Shown piece after piece: positions 26,787-35,288 of a stretch of 42,433 bases of DNA. Numbering within the stretch: position 1 is the first letter of the stretch; every line of letters starts with the position of its first letter. The DNA is from Planctomycetaceae bacterium (GTDB taxonomy: Bacteria > Planctomycetota > Planctomycetia > Planctomycetales > Planctomycetaceae). A program made the translations under genes and the position numbers. Under the pieces are notes generated by a model, which was not told where the DNA came from, ran no database searches, and worked only from the letters and a program-made list of their open reading frames with translations. The stretch lies in NCBI GenBank assembly GCA_002722955.1, contig PBMZ01000063.1, positions 1-42,433 on the forward strand, given 5' to 3'.

Positions 26787-27367
26787 GGCACCCCTTTCAT
26801 TCCTTCGATGGGAAGTGCGACGGACGTTCGGCACCCTAGACAAATGACAGAGTCACTTGCCACGGACACCGAAAGCGCTCATTCGGCACCCAAATCCAAT
26901 AAACGTACTGAAAAAACACGCTTGCCGTAGTCACAGATGAATTTGTTATAGGTCCATTGACGCCGACTGACGCTTCATTGCCCAACAAAAACCAATGAGT
27001 GGCGCACGGCTTATGCCTCGTCGCTAACTTCTCTGCTAAGAGGGGAATTAGCTTCAAGGTATTTCGTCAGCGACCATCCTGGTCGCGAAATGCCAACTTG
27101 TAAAAATGGAGTTTTGAAAGATGTGACACCAGGGGGGAATTCGCGCATGGCGAATGGACTCAGGTGTGCAGTAGTAATTCTCTTTATTTTTGAAAACGCA
27201 GCAACACCAGTTTTCCGCACTTTCGCCCTTGAACACGTGCTTTAGAAAAAAATCTCGCTAAGTGTTGAAGCACAACACTGATACGCGGTTTTCGGTTTTC
27301 CGTGAAAGGGCAAGGGTTTGCTGCAACGTCGAGAGTGACAATTAGAATGAAGCGTTGGCGTCGATCC
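26787..27367. other. Gene-free gap upstream of prkA
   Basis: About 580 bp between the prkA start and the palindrome after the oxidoreductase gene hold no convincing coding frame. The base composition is clearly more AT-rich around 27100-27300 than in the neighbouring genes. A small hairpin, AGTGTTG-AAGCA-CAACACT, lies near 27260-27280. The prkA promoter must lie at the left side of this gap. Confidence 0.45.
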
Positions 27368-27402
27368 TAGAAGCCCGGCTTTTTCAAAAAGCCGGGCTTC
27401 TA
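27368..27402. repeat. Perfect 17-bp palindromic element after the oxidoreductase gene
   Basis: AGAAGCCCGGCTTTTT and its exact complement meet across a single C, and one further T-A pair extends the arms to 17 bp. It begins four nt after the stop of the minus-strand oxidoreductase gene, where it could serve as a terminator stem, although no T-run follows. A diverged copy lies at 16897-16940, so it is also a dispersed repeat. Confidence 0.8.
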
Positions 27403-27405
27403 TTG

Positions 27406-28512
27406 CTATCCTACTTCCGCAATATCAACGGCTCGGTGTTCCTTGACGGAAAGATAGCACGCATCGACAAGAGCCATCGTTTTCAAGTTGTCCTCGCCGC
27501 TGAGTTGTGGAGAAGTATTGTTCTCCAGCGCGATCAATAGGTCCGCCATCGGGCCTCGAAAGGCATCGGGGAACCAAACTTCGCTCCAGCGGGGTTGATG
27601 CCAGACGCCGGGTTGTTGTGTGGTCGTGTAATCGAGTGTGCTGGGTGTGGGTTCGGGGTACTCGGGCCAACCGATGGTTCCTCGAGCCATGCCGTCCGTG
27701 CCTTCGACTCGCCATCGGATGCCGATGTCTTTGGCCGCGCCCTCGTTGGCGGGACCGGCCCAGACATCGTCCCATGAGGAAGCTCGAAAGCCGTTCTCGT
27801 ACTCTAAGATATAAAGACAAATGCCGTCATCGTGATCGAACCGCTTTGAGGTTCGCGGGTCTTTGCGAACACTGGCGAATACGCGCTCGGGGTCGCCGAA
27901 CAAGTAACGGAAAGAGTCCAGATGATGGATGCTCATGATCCGCAGCGTGACCCATCCTTGGCGCTCTTGCCAGTCCATCCAATGCGGGATGGCGCGCATG
28001 TCGATCGTGCCCAACACGGGCTCTCCCAACACGCCGCGATTGAGTAGATCTTTGCAGGCGCGGATTGAGTGATCGAAGCGCATGTTTTGATTTACTGCCA
28101 ATGTGATACCAGCTTCTTGGCAAAGCCGAACGATCTCGGCGGCTTTGGCGTAGTCAACTCCCAGTGGCTTCTGAGCCAGGATGCCTTTGATATGAGGTTG
28201 CTTGACCGCTTCAGCGATAACCCCGAATTGGTTGTCCGGCGGAACAGCCACATCGATGACTTCGATCGAATCGTCGGCAAGTAACTCGCTGTAATGATCG
28301 TAGACCTTAGCGATGCCGTGTCGATCGGCGGCTTCCTGAGCTCGCTGTTTGCTGCGCGACGTAATGGCAACGGGGTTAAAGCTAGCGTCTCGGTAAGCAA
28401 CCAAGTGACAATCGGCCATGATGAAGCCGGCACCGATGCAACCGATTCGCATGTCCTTGTTGTCGGGCAACGGGCTCAAGTAATCCAATTCAAACGCGGT
28501 GGACTCAGGCAT
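27406..28512 (-). CDS. Gfo/Idh/MocA family oxidoreductase
   Basis: The protein has an N-terminal Rossmann fold with GCIGAGFI at residues 24-31. The usual glycan-oxidoreductase layout follows: [64 protein letters not shown] and [31 protein letters not shown]. The family's EKP motif reads QKP here. It should be an NAD(P)-dependent sugar dehydrogenase or related enzyme. I chose ATG 28512; the frame extends to a GTG at 28581, and ATG 28452 just before the Rossmann strand has an AAGGA upstream and is also possible. It is divergent from an amidohydrolase, which fits a carbohydrate-acid pathway. Confidence 0.88.
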   Translation of the reverse strand: MPESTAFELDYLSPLPDNKDMRIGCIGAGFIMADCHLVAYRDASFNPVAITSRSKQRAQEAADRHGIAKVYDHYSELLADDSIEVIDVAVPPDNQFGVIAEAVKQPHIKGILAQKPLGVDYAKAAEIVRLCQEAGITLAVNQNMRFDHSIRACKDLLNRGVLGEPVLGTIDMRAIPHWMDWQERQGWVTLRIMSIHHLDSFRYLFGDPERVFASVRKDPRTSKRFDHDDGICLYILEYENGFRASSWDDVWAGPANEGAAKDIGIRWRVEGTDGMARGTIGWPEYPEPTPSTLDYTTTQQPGVWHQPRWSEVWFPDAFRGPMADLLIALENNTSPQLSGEDNLKTMALVDACYLSVKEHRAVDIAEVG

Positions 28513-28666
28513 CGCAATTACTTTGTTCAACGAGGTGACAAGAAGACTCGCGTCCTCGGATAGTAACTTTGCCAAAGCCACGATTCAAATTGCCACGCGC
28601 AGCGGTTAGAGTGATATCGGCCTACTGATTGATTCGCTCGACTTAATTATTCACGGGAATGACACC

Positions 28667-29629
28667 ATGACACTTGATATGAATCGCCGCGACTTTATGA
28701 AGACTGCCTCTGCCGCTACCGCCGCTGGTTTGCTTGCCGTCAACTCTGTCGAAGCCGCCGACAAACTGGTTCCGATCGTCGACCCGCACCAACACTTGTG
28801 GGATCTGAAACTGTTGAAGTTGCCGTGGCTCTCGGGTGACAACGTGCAGTCGATCAACCGCGATTTCCTCATGAAAGACTACCTCGAAGCCACCAAAAAC
28901 GTGAACGTGGTAAAAACCGTGTTCATGGAAGTCAACGTCGAGGAGTCTTACCAAGAGAAGGAAGCCGACTGGGTCATCGAGATGTGCAAGGCCGACGACA
29001 ATCCCATGGCCGGAGCTGTCATCGGTGGCTACCCGCATTCCGACAAGTTCCCCGACTACGTCAAGAAATATGCCAAGAACGATTACATCAAAGGCATCCG
29101 CACAGTTCTGCACGATCCGGACCGCAAGAAGGGGCTTTGCCTGGAACCCAAGTTCGTCGAGAACATTCAGTTGCTGGGCGAGTTGGGCTTGAGCTTCGAT
29201 CTCTGTATGCGACCGGACGAATTACTCGACGGTGTCAAGCTGGCCGAGAAATGTCCCAAGACACGATTCGTCGTCGATCACTGCGGCAACATGAGCGTCA
29301 CATCAAAGGATAAGAAACTCCGCAAAAAGTGGCGTCAAGGCATCAAAGCGGCCGCCGGCATGGAGAACATGGTTTGCAAAATCTCCGGCATCATCGTCAC
29401 TGCCGACAAGGATTGGAAAGCCAGCGATCTGGCTACGAACATGAGCTTTTGCATGGACAAATTCGGCGAGGACCGAGCCTACTTCGCGGGCGACTGGCCC
29501 GTGTGCCGCCTAAAGGCAACCTTCGAACAATGGGTCAACGCCCTGAAAGAAATCACGAAGGACAAATCACCCGGATTCCGCAGGAAGCTGTTCCACGACA
29601 ACGCCGTCAAGTTTTACGGCTTGAGCTAG
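28667..29629 (+). CDS. Tat-exported amidohydrolase family 2 protein (lactonase-like)
   Basis: The 320-residue product opens with a twin-arginine leader (MNRRDFMKTASAATAAGLLAVNSVEA from the second ATG at 28679). The mature part begins with the metal-binding strand PIVDPHQHLWDL, typical of the amidohydrolase-2 / L-fuconolactonase-like group. It continues with IKGIRTVLHD, LSFDLCMRP, TRFVVDHCGNM and a final AYFAGDWPVC ... LFHDNAVKFYGL. It probably hydrolyses a sugar lactone or similar substrate outside the cytoplasm. The neighbouring divergent Gfo/Idh/MocA oxidoreductase could produce the lactone, although that enzyme appears cytoplasmic, so the pairing is only suggestive. Confidence 0.88.
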   Translation: MTLDMNRRDFMKTASAATAAGLLAVNSVEAADKLVPIVDPHQHLWDLKLLKLPWLSGDNVQSINRDFLMKDYLEATKNVNVVKTVFMEVNVEESYQEKEADWVIEMCKADDNPMAGAVIGGYPHSDKFPDYVKKYAKNDYIKGIRTVLHDPDRKKGLCLEPKFVENIQLLGELGLSFDLCMRPDELLDGVKLAEKCPKTRFVVDHCGNMSVTSKDKKLRKKWRQGIKAAAGMENMVCKISGIIVTADKDWKASDLATNMSFCMDKFGEDRAYFAGDWPVCRLKATFEQWVNALKEITKDKSPGFRRKLFHDNAVKFYGLS

Positions 29630-29841
29630 ACTTTCGTGATTACGCTTCATTTTCTATTGAAGCCAAGGATCATGACAGTCACTTCGCCGATGGATGTACC
29701 AGTTGAATAATCACGCCGTTCAACGGAAGATGATCTGCTCGAGGATTAAATTGCCTAGTGAATTCGCCGGTCGTTTGCGCAGATTGCCAAGAGACTTGAT
29801 GCCCTAAAGCTTGAGTCATTGACTTTCACGCACAAAGTGCT

Positions 29842-30228
29842 ATGGCAAAGGCTCGCACAAATCATGAACTGTCTCGGCGTGAGCGGCAGATTATGGATGC
29901 CGTCTTTCGTTTGGGCGAGGCGACTGTTCGCGAGGTGCTTGATCAATTGCCTGATCCACCCAGCTATTCGTCGGTGAGGACGATTATTCGGCAGTTGGAA
30001 TCCAAGGGCTTCTTGACCCACTGGCAAGACGGGAAACGCTACGTTTACAAAGCGACGCAACCCCACAAATCCGCTAGCCGGTCAGCTTTGAATAGACTGA
30101 TGGACGTCTTTTTTTCTGGGTCTGCCAGCGATACCGTCGCAGCAGTTCTGGATGCATCTGCCAGCAAACTGACGCCCGAGGATCTTGATCGAACAGGCTC
30201 GCAGCGAGGGGAAATGATATGTCGCTGA
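29842..30228 (+). CDS. BlaI/MecI/CopY-type repressor with frameshifted C-terminus
   Basis: The 128-residue protein has the BlaI winged-helix domain (LSRRERQIMDAVFRLGEATVREVLDQLPDPPSYSSVRTIIRQLESKGFLTHWQDGKRYVYKA). The dimerisation helix region follows (LMDVFFSGSASDTVAAVLDASASKLTPEDLDR). The last residues (TGSQRGEMICR) are unlike the family. In another frame the same DNA reads LIEQARSEGK followed by TGA at 30215-30217, just before the BlaR1-like ATG at 30219, which is the expected BlaI ending. A short deletion between LDR and LIEQ is the simplest explanation. DNA binding may persist. A weak palindrome ACTTT-N7-AAAGT (29822-29838) just upstream could be an operator. Confidence 0.85.
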   Translation: MAKARTNHELSRRERQIMDAVFRLGEATVREVLDQLPDPPSYSSVRTIIRQLESKGFLTHWQDGKRYVYKATQPHKSASRSALNRLMDVFFSGSASDTVAAVLDASASKLTPEDLDRTGSQRGEMICR

Positions 30229-31441
30229 TCAGTTTCATCGATACAGCTGCTGAAATCCTGATCGATACGTCCATCAAAGCGACTGTGCTACTGATGTTGG
30301 CGCTGATAGCGACACGGCTCTTGCGACGCGCGTCGGCAGCAACGACTTACTCAATCTGGGCGTTCACCATGCTATCGCTGATCCTGTTGCCATTGGCGAC
30401 GTGGATGTTGCCTTCGTGGTCGATACCAATTCTTCCAGCTTAGGAAAGCATCGCCACCACGGAATCCGTGAGCAGTACAGATTCGGACGAAGTGGCTTTG
30501 CCGAGCGGCTCGCTGCCAGTGACTTCGTCTGAATCATCGAAGCCGCCGGCTGTCCCTGGTTCAAACTGGGACGATCCGGTTGCAACGACTTCACTAGATA
30601 ACACATTGATGTCGCCTCTGATGGCAGCCGCAAGTGCTGCGTGGGATGGGTTCGTCGTTCTTGTCTGGGCAGTTCCGTTCGTTCTGTTGGCGGTGTTGTT
30701 TGCCGTTCGCGTTCACAGATCGCGGCACTTCGGGATTGGCTCGGAACTAATCACGAGTGGGCAATGTTTTCGCTTGTTTTCAGAACTTTGCCAACGCTTA
30801 CGAATTCGAAGAAAGATTGACCTGCGCGAGCATTCTCGCCCGATTATACCGCTGACTTGCGGAATGTTTCAGCCAACCATCGTCTTGCCCGAACTGGCCA
30901 ACGACTGGGATCAACCGATGCAGCCAAGCGTCTTGCTGCACGAACTGACGCATATTCGTCGTCGCGATGTGTTTTGGTTATTGGTGGGGCGTCTGGCTTG
31001 CACAATGTATTGGTTTCACCCTTTGGTGTGGTTCGCATTGCGGCAGCTTCGGCAGTGCAGCGAACATGCATGTGACGCCGCTGTGATCGACGCGGGTGAA
31101 CGTGCCAGCGACTATGCCGAGCAATTACTGGAGGTGGCACGGCTTTGTAACGCCAGTCATACGTTGTCTTTGTCCGCAGCGATGGTCGATGACAACAGCT
31201 TGCAGCACCGCGTTGAATCGTTGTTTGACAAAAATCGCAGTCATGCTCCGATCAAACGAGCGACCGGTGTGATGTGGCTGCTAACGTGCTCGGCGGTGCT
31301 TGCGGTTGTCGCGTCGCTTCATTCGGTGCGGATGACACGCCGAAACAGAGATCGACAGCCACAAAACAAACCGTGGATCGCGAAAGGCTGCCCAAATGGT
31401 CTTACGGTCTGGAAGCACTCGAGATGTCGCGGGAAGTTTAA
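30219..31441 (+). pseudogene. BlaR1-like M56 metallopeptidase gene, broken
   Basis: The first 74 codons encode two BlaR1-type membrane helices (SIKATVLLMLALIATRLLRRASAATTYSIWAFTMLSLILLPLATW) and stop at TAG 30441-30443. The same frame resumes at once and runs on with LPELANDWDQPMQPSVLLHELTHIRRRDVFWLL. This includes the M56 zinc site HELTH (30939-30953) and HPLVWFALRQLRQCSEHACDAAVI. Around 31320 homology-like sequence moves to another frame (DDTPKQRSTATKQTVDRERL), ending at TAA 31439-31441. A nonsense codon plus a frameshift makes this a likely pseudogene of the sensor protease that would cleave the adjacent BlaI repressor. Confidence 0.8.
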
Positions 31442-31957
31442 GCAAGGACGATTCTTGGCATGAGAAAATGGCAACCGCTGGGATCGACTTTGAGATTACG
31501 AAAACAGAAGAAGGAAAGTTGAAGCTTCGGTTGCTCCGCGACAACGAGTTGTTCACGTCGGCGAAAAGTGCTGTTCCGCTGAGTGCTAACCGTGGGTTTG
31601 ACCAACAACCAGTCGAAAGAGTGGTTGGACGCGCTTCGCTCAAACGAAATCCACCGACTGAGCAACGTCGAAAGGCTATCGAAGCCCGCATTCAGGCTCT
31701 TGGCGGTGAACTTCGCCGCTACGATAAATCCAGTTTTGACGTCAATCTGTTCAAGTCGAAGGCCGACGATAGAGACCTGAAGAAGATCAGTGAGCTGAAT
31801 TTGGTTGCCCTGACGTTGACCGGAACAAAAATCACGAACGCTGGGCTCAAACATATGCGCGACATGGAGCGGTTGGGAGATCTTTCGCTCACTTCAACGG
31901 CTGTTACCGATGAAGGGTTAGCGCACCTTACAAAGCTGAAGCGGCTTGAGTATTTGA
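31432..31957 (+). pseudogene. Leucine-rich-repeat coding fragment, 3' truncated
   Basis: A third frame picks up around 31432 and encodes SKDDSWHEKMATAGIDFEITKTEEGKLKLRLL. Later come RRKAIEARIQALGGELRRYD and planctomycete-type leucine-rich repeats (LVALTLTGTKITNAGLKHMRDMERLGDLSLTSTAVTDEGLAHLTKLKRLEYL). The repeat array stops abruptly at about 31957, where the sequence becomes the antisense of a sialate O-acetylesterase gene. It may be the tail of the M56 gene above or a separate LRR gene; in either case it lacks a normal 3' end. Confidence 0.65.
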
Positions 31958-32290
31958 CTGACCCGCACACAGCCAGACTTCACCGATCGCCACGTTTTTG
32001 ATGTGGATCGTGTTGAGGCCGGTGATGCTCAACGAGTGGCCCGTCCCATGAGCGGGAGTCTCGAGGAAGAGTCTCCACCGACCTCTGGAGTCGGCTTTTG
32101 TTGATGTTGTCGCCTTCCAACTTGCAACGACTTTGATTGTCTCGCCCGGTGTAGCCCAACCCCAAATGGCGTTGTTGCTTTCCTGTTGCAAGATCATGTT
32201 GTCGGCAAACAGCCGCGGAACACGGACGTCGGCGCACGTTGTCGAAGCAAGTAGTAGGAGTAGAACGAAGCTGCTAGAGATTTTTGACAT
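31928..32290 (-). pseudogene. Sialate O-acetylesterase, N-terminal fragment
   Basis: The frame opens with a signal peptide and then the typical start of the family: VRVPRLFADNMILQQESNNAIWGWATPGETIKVV, DSRGRWRLFLETPAHGTGHSLSITGLNTIHIKNVAIGEVWLCAGQSN, including the catalytic-serine block GQSN. After GQSN (about 31957) homology ends and only seven unrelated codons follow. The family is normally over 450 residues, so about three quarters is missing, including the rest of the active site. The ATG overlaps the stop of the upstream haem protein by one base (TGATG), so the intact ancestor was translationally coupled to it. Confidence 0.85.
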
Positions 32291-34977
32291 CACTTTGTTC
32301 CTGAAGTTGACTCCGTCGTCTTCTTGAAGAACTGATGATTCGAATCCCCGCCGCTGATCAGATAGGCGATCAAGTCCAGGACTTCTTCTTTCTTCATCCG
32401 GTTGAACAAACCGACGGGCATCGGCGATGTTTTCGAGACGGCCAATCGGTCGATCGTGTTGCGGTCAATATTGACTCGCTTATTGGGGTCCGTCAGGTCG
32501 GTGTTCAGAGTCAGTCGATTGCCGTTAAGGTTGACAACAACTCCGGTGTGAACGGCGCCATCTTCTGTTGCAACGGTGATTGCTGAAAACTGTTCGTTAA
32601 TCACTTTGCTGGGGTTGATGACTTGGTCGAGAAGGTCGTGCGGAGAATAACGTCTGCCGGCTGAAGTTAGGTCTGGGCCGGTCATGCCTCCTTGGTTTTG
32701 AAATCGATGGCAGGCATAGCAACCGCCGGCCGCGAACATCTTTTTCCCGTTGGCGAAGTCGCGTTTCTTTAAATCGGTTTTGGCCGCAGCGGACAACTCA
32801 GCCAGCGTCCACTTTGTCTCTTCGCGACCTTCGAAGATCGCCCCCAGATTTTCCAGGGCCGATTTCACGACTGGTTTCTTGGCCAGCAATTCGGCCAGGG
32901 ACTGCTTCTCTTCTTCGCTTAGTGAGGCAACAGCGTCGTTGCGGATGAACTCGATGAACTTCGCGAAGCTGGCTCCACCACGATAGCTGGCGGCTTTCAA
33001 GAACCACTCGAAGTACGCAGTTCGCAGTTCTGTTGTCCAGCCGGCTTTCAGCAGACGAATCGAGCGAGCGTACTGCATTTGTTCTTCCTGAGTTGCCGCG
33101 GTTTGAATCAGGGCGATGGCTTTCTCGGCAACAGTCGGCGATTGCAAGTACGCCAACGTTTCGCAAAGTAGCCAGTTGAGATCTGCGGACTCAGCCGGGA
33201 ATAGCGGATCGTTTTGTTCGATCAGTTTTTGCACCATCGACTCCTCGGGACGCCCGAAACGATTCAAGGTAACTTGTGTTGTTCGTTGCAAAACGAGTTG
33301 GCTTTCGAGCGACAGCTTCGCGGCATCGATCGCTGCGATGGCTGCGAGCAACTTGTCTCGCATCTCTGTATCAACACTCGGCGTGTCCTCTTTGCGGTGT
33401 TGAGGGCAGACGCCGGCGACTCGAGCCAGCGCCAATAACGCAACCACTTGTTTCGCCGGATCGGATTCGGTCAACGCTTTCTCGGCCCATGTCTCGGCGG
33501 GCTGATGTTCAATGGCCGTTCGAGCCGCAAAGCGGATGAATCGATCTTCGTCAGCTAGGTGAGGCCAGGCAGCTTCGATGGCCTTTTCGTCTTGCTTTCC
33601 ATGGAATGCTTCTAGTCGGCGGCGAGTGTTGCGTTGGGTACTGTTCGTCACGTTTTCGGGAGCTCGAGCCGTCGATTCATCGCCAACATAAGTGACTCGA
33701 TACAAACCTGACTGCACGCGACGTCCGCCGATCGTGAAGTACATGGCTCCGTCGCCTTGGTGAATGATGGCGTCGGTGATTGGTAGCGGAGCTCCCGTGA
33801 CAAATTCTTCCTTGGTCGCCGTGTAGACCGAACCACTTGGTTTCAGATGGACGGCGTAGAGCTTGCCCCAACTCCAATCGAGTGCATACAGGGCGTTTTG
33901 ATACATGGCGGGGAATTTGGCTACGTAGCCGAAGGTCATGCCAGTTGGTGAACCTGGTCCAATGTCGAGAATTCCAGGAAGATTGTCTGCGTAGAACACA
34001 GGGCGTTTGCCAGCGCCATTACGCCAACCGAATTCGGAGCCGCTGGTCACCTGACAGATGCGAGTTGGCCGGTACCAGGGCGCGTTGAAGTCGTACTCCA
34101 TATCGGCGTCGTATGTGAACAGTTCACCATCGCGATTCACGGCGGCGTCGAAGATATTTCGAAAGCCGGATGCGTAGGCTTCAAACGTTTTGCCTTCCGG
34201 ATCGACGCGATAAATGATTCCGCCGGGAGCCAACACGCCTCGGTTATGACCGCGACCATCGGGAAAACTTGGCAACAGATGATCTTCGCCCCAGACTTGC
34301 CGGACCGGGGAAGTCTCGGGCATCTCGGTTGGCTTCGTGCTGTTGCCCGTGATCAAGAACAGACCCTTGCCATCAGGCGTCGGCACGAGGGCATGGACTC
34401 CATGATCGCCCCTGGCATCCATTGCTCGAAGCAACTCGACTTTGTCCAGTTGATCGTCGCCGTCGCTGTCCGTGATGCGATACAAACCGGATGAGATCTT
34501 CTTTTGGTAGTCGTTGACGCCGACGTAAAGAGCATCGAAGGCCCAAATCATTCCGTTCACGGCCCGAATGTTTGCGGGTACGGTTTCGATCGTCTTGGGA
34601 TCGAGGGCTTCGCCTGCGGCTGGCGGAGCGAATCGGTACATTCCGCCAAACTGGTCGCTGACCAAAATGCGGCCTTTGTTATCCGTGCAAAGGTTCACCC
34701 ACGAGCCTTGCTTGGCGCTTGGAACGGAATAGAGCAATTCGACCTTGAAGCCTTTCGCGGCTGTGATGCGATCGACGGGAGTCGCCGTGTTGCCGATTGG
34801 CGGCGGAACGTCTTCTTGAGCTTTGGCGTCTTTGGTTTGCCGTTTCTTTGCTGCACGCTTTCCCCTTTTCTTCGGAGCGCCATCTTGTGCGAGCAGCGGC
34901 CAGCTAACCAGCAAGACGCAGGTAACGAGAGCCAGAACATTTCGGATTGATAGTTGTTTCAACGTAGGTCGCATCAT
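32290..34977 (-). CDS. PVC-type haem-binding protein (membrane-bound dehydrogenase/HEAT/cytochrome c domains)
   Basis: The 895-residue secreted protein has a signal peptide and then a basic, lysine-rich linker (residues ~35-55). A six-bladed-propeller-like PVC dehydrogenase domain follows (ITAAKGFKVELLYSVP, GVHALVPTPDGKGLFLITGN, GHNRGVLAPGGIIYRVDPEGKTFEAYASGFRN, TGMTFGYVAKFP). A helical HEAT-like middle spans about 440-700. The C-terminal cytochrome c domain has haem motif CYACH and GGMTGPDLTSAGRRYSPHDLLDQVINPSKVI. It probably sits in the periplasm/paryphoplasm and couples a carbohydrate or alcohol oxidation to a redox chain, but no substrate is known. Downstream is the truncated acetylesterase with an overlapping start. 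Confidence 0.92.
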   Translation of the reverse strand: MMRPTLKQLSIRNVLALVTCVLLVSWPLLAQDGAPKKRGKRAAKKRQTKDAKAQEDVPPPIGNTATPVDRITAAKGFKVELLYSVPSAKQGSWVNLCTDNKGRILVSDQFGGMYRFAPPAAGEALDPKTIETVPANIRAVNGMIWAFDALYVGVNDYQKKISSGLYRITDSDGDDQLDKVELLRAMDARGDHGVHALVPTPDGKGLFLITGNSTKPTEMPETSPVRQVWGEDHLLPSFPDGRGHNRGVLAPGGIIYRVDPEGKTFEAYASGFRNIFDAAVNRDGELFTYDADMEYDFNAPWYRPTRICQVTSGSEFGWRNGAGKRPVFYADNLPGILDIGPGSPTGMTFGYVAKFPAMYQNALYALDWSWGKLYAVHLKPSGSVYTATKEEFVTGAPLPITDAIIHQGDGAMYFTIGGRRVQSGLYRVTYVGDESTARAPENVTNSTQRNTRRRLEAFHGKQDEKAIEAAWPHLADEDRFIRFAARTAIEHQPAETWAEKALTESDPAKQVVALLALARVAGVCPQHRKEDTPSVDTEMRDKLLAAIAAIDAAKLSLESQLVLQRTTQVTLNRFGRPEESMVQKLIEQNDPLFPAESADLNWLLCETLAYLQSPTVAEKAIALIQTAATQEEQMQYARSIRLLKAGWTTELRTAYFEWFLKAASYRGGASFAKFIEFIRNDAVASLSEEEKQSLAELLAKKPVVKSALENLGAIFEGREETKWTLAELSAAAKTDLKKRDFANGKKMFAAGGCYACHRFQNQGGMTGPDLTSAGRRYSPHDLLDQVINPSKVINEQFSAITVATEDGAVHTGVVVNLNGNRLTLNTDLTDPNKRVNIDRNTIDRLAVSKTSPMPVGLFNRMKKEEVLDLIAYLISGGDSNHQFFKKTTESTSGTK

Positions 34978-35207
34978 TTCTCAATCAAGAAAAAACAGTG
35001 GTTATGGAGTTCCTCGAACCGGCCCACCATTTGTGGAGTAAGAACGCGGTGAAAGAACGATTTCTTCGTAAGACATGCACAATACCACAAACGAATTCGA
35101 GGCGAAATTCTGGCCGTTGAACTCACTCAATGAGATCAGTCGTTGCTGATTCGTTACAATGTCTTCTTGTCACGAGATCGTGCCACGAACAACACCAAGG
35201 AACTCGC

Positions 35208-35288
35208 ATGGTTCGACTGATTCTATGTTTGATCTTCGCCGGGCTGACTTCGCAAGCGTTTGCGAAACCGATAACCGTGCAACCTTAG
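35208..35288 (+). pseudogene. Signal-peptide-only remnant of a secreted protein gene
   Basis: A good ribosome binding site (AAGGAA, seven nt upstream) precedes an ATG that encodes 26 residues: a clean signal peptide (MVRLILCLIFAGLTSQAFA) and seven further residues before TAG. The frame ends exactly where the convergent ATPase/TPR gene ends (its TAA is at 35285-35287). The likely reading is that the body of a secreted protein gene was deleted and only its start remains. A genuine short peptide cannot be ruled out. The rest of the gap 34978-35207 shows no feature. Confidence 0.45.

Noticed and set aside
27011..27236. Short open frames in the AT-richer gap upstream of prkA
   Set aside because: Overlapping alternative frames with no domain and no ribosome binding site; no reason to call any of them.
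31738..31957. Leucine-rich repeats considered as DNA tandem repeats
   Set aside because: The periodicity is at protein level only; the nucleotide sequence is not a clear tandem array.
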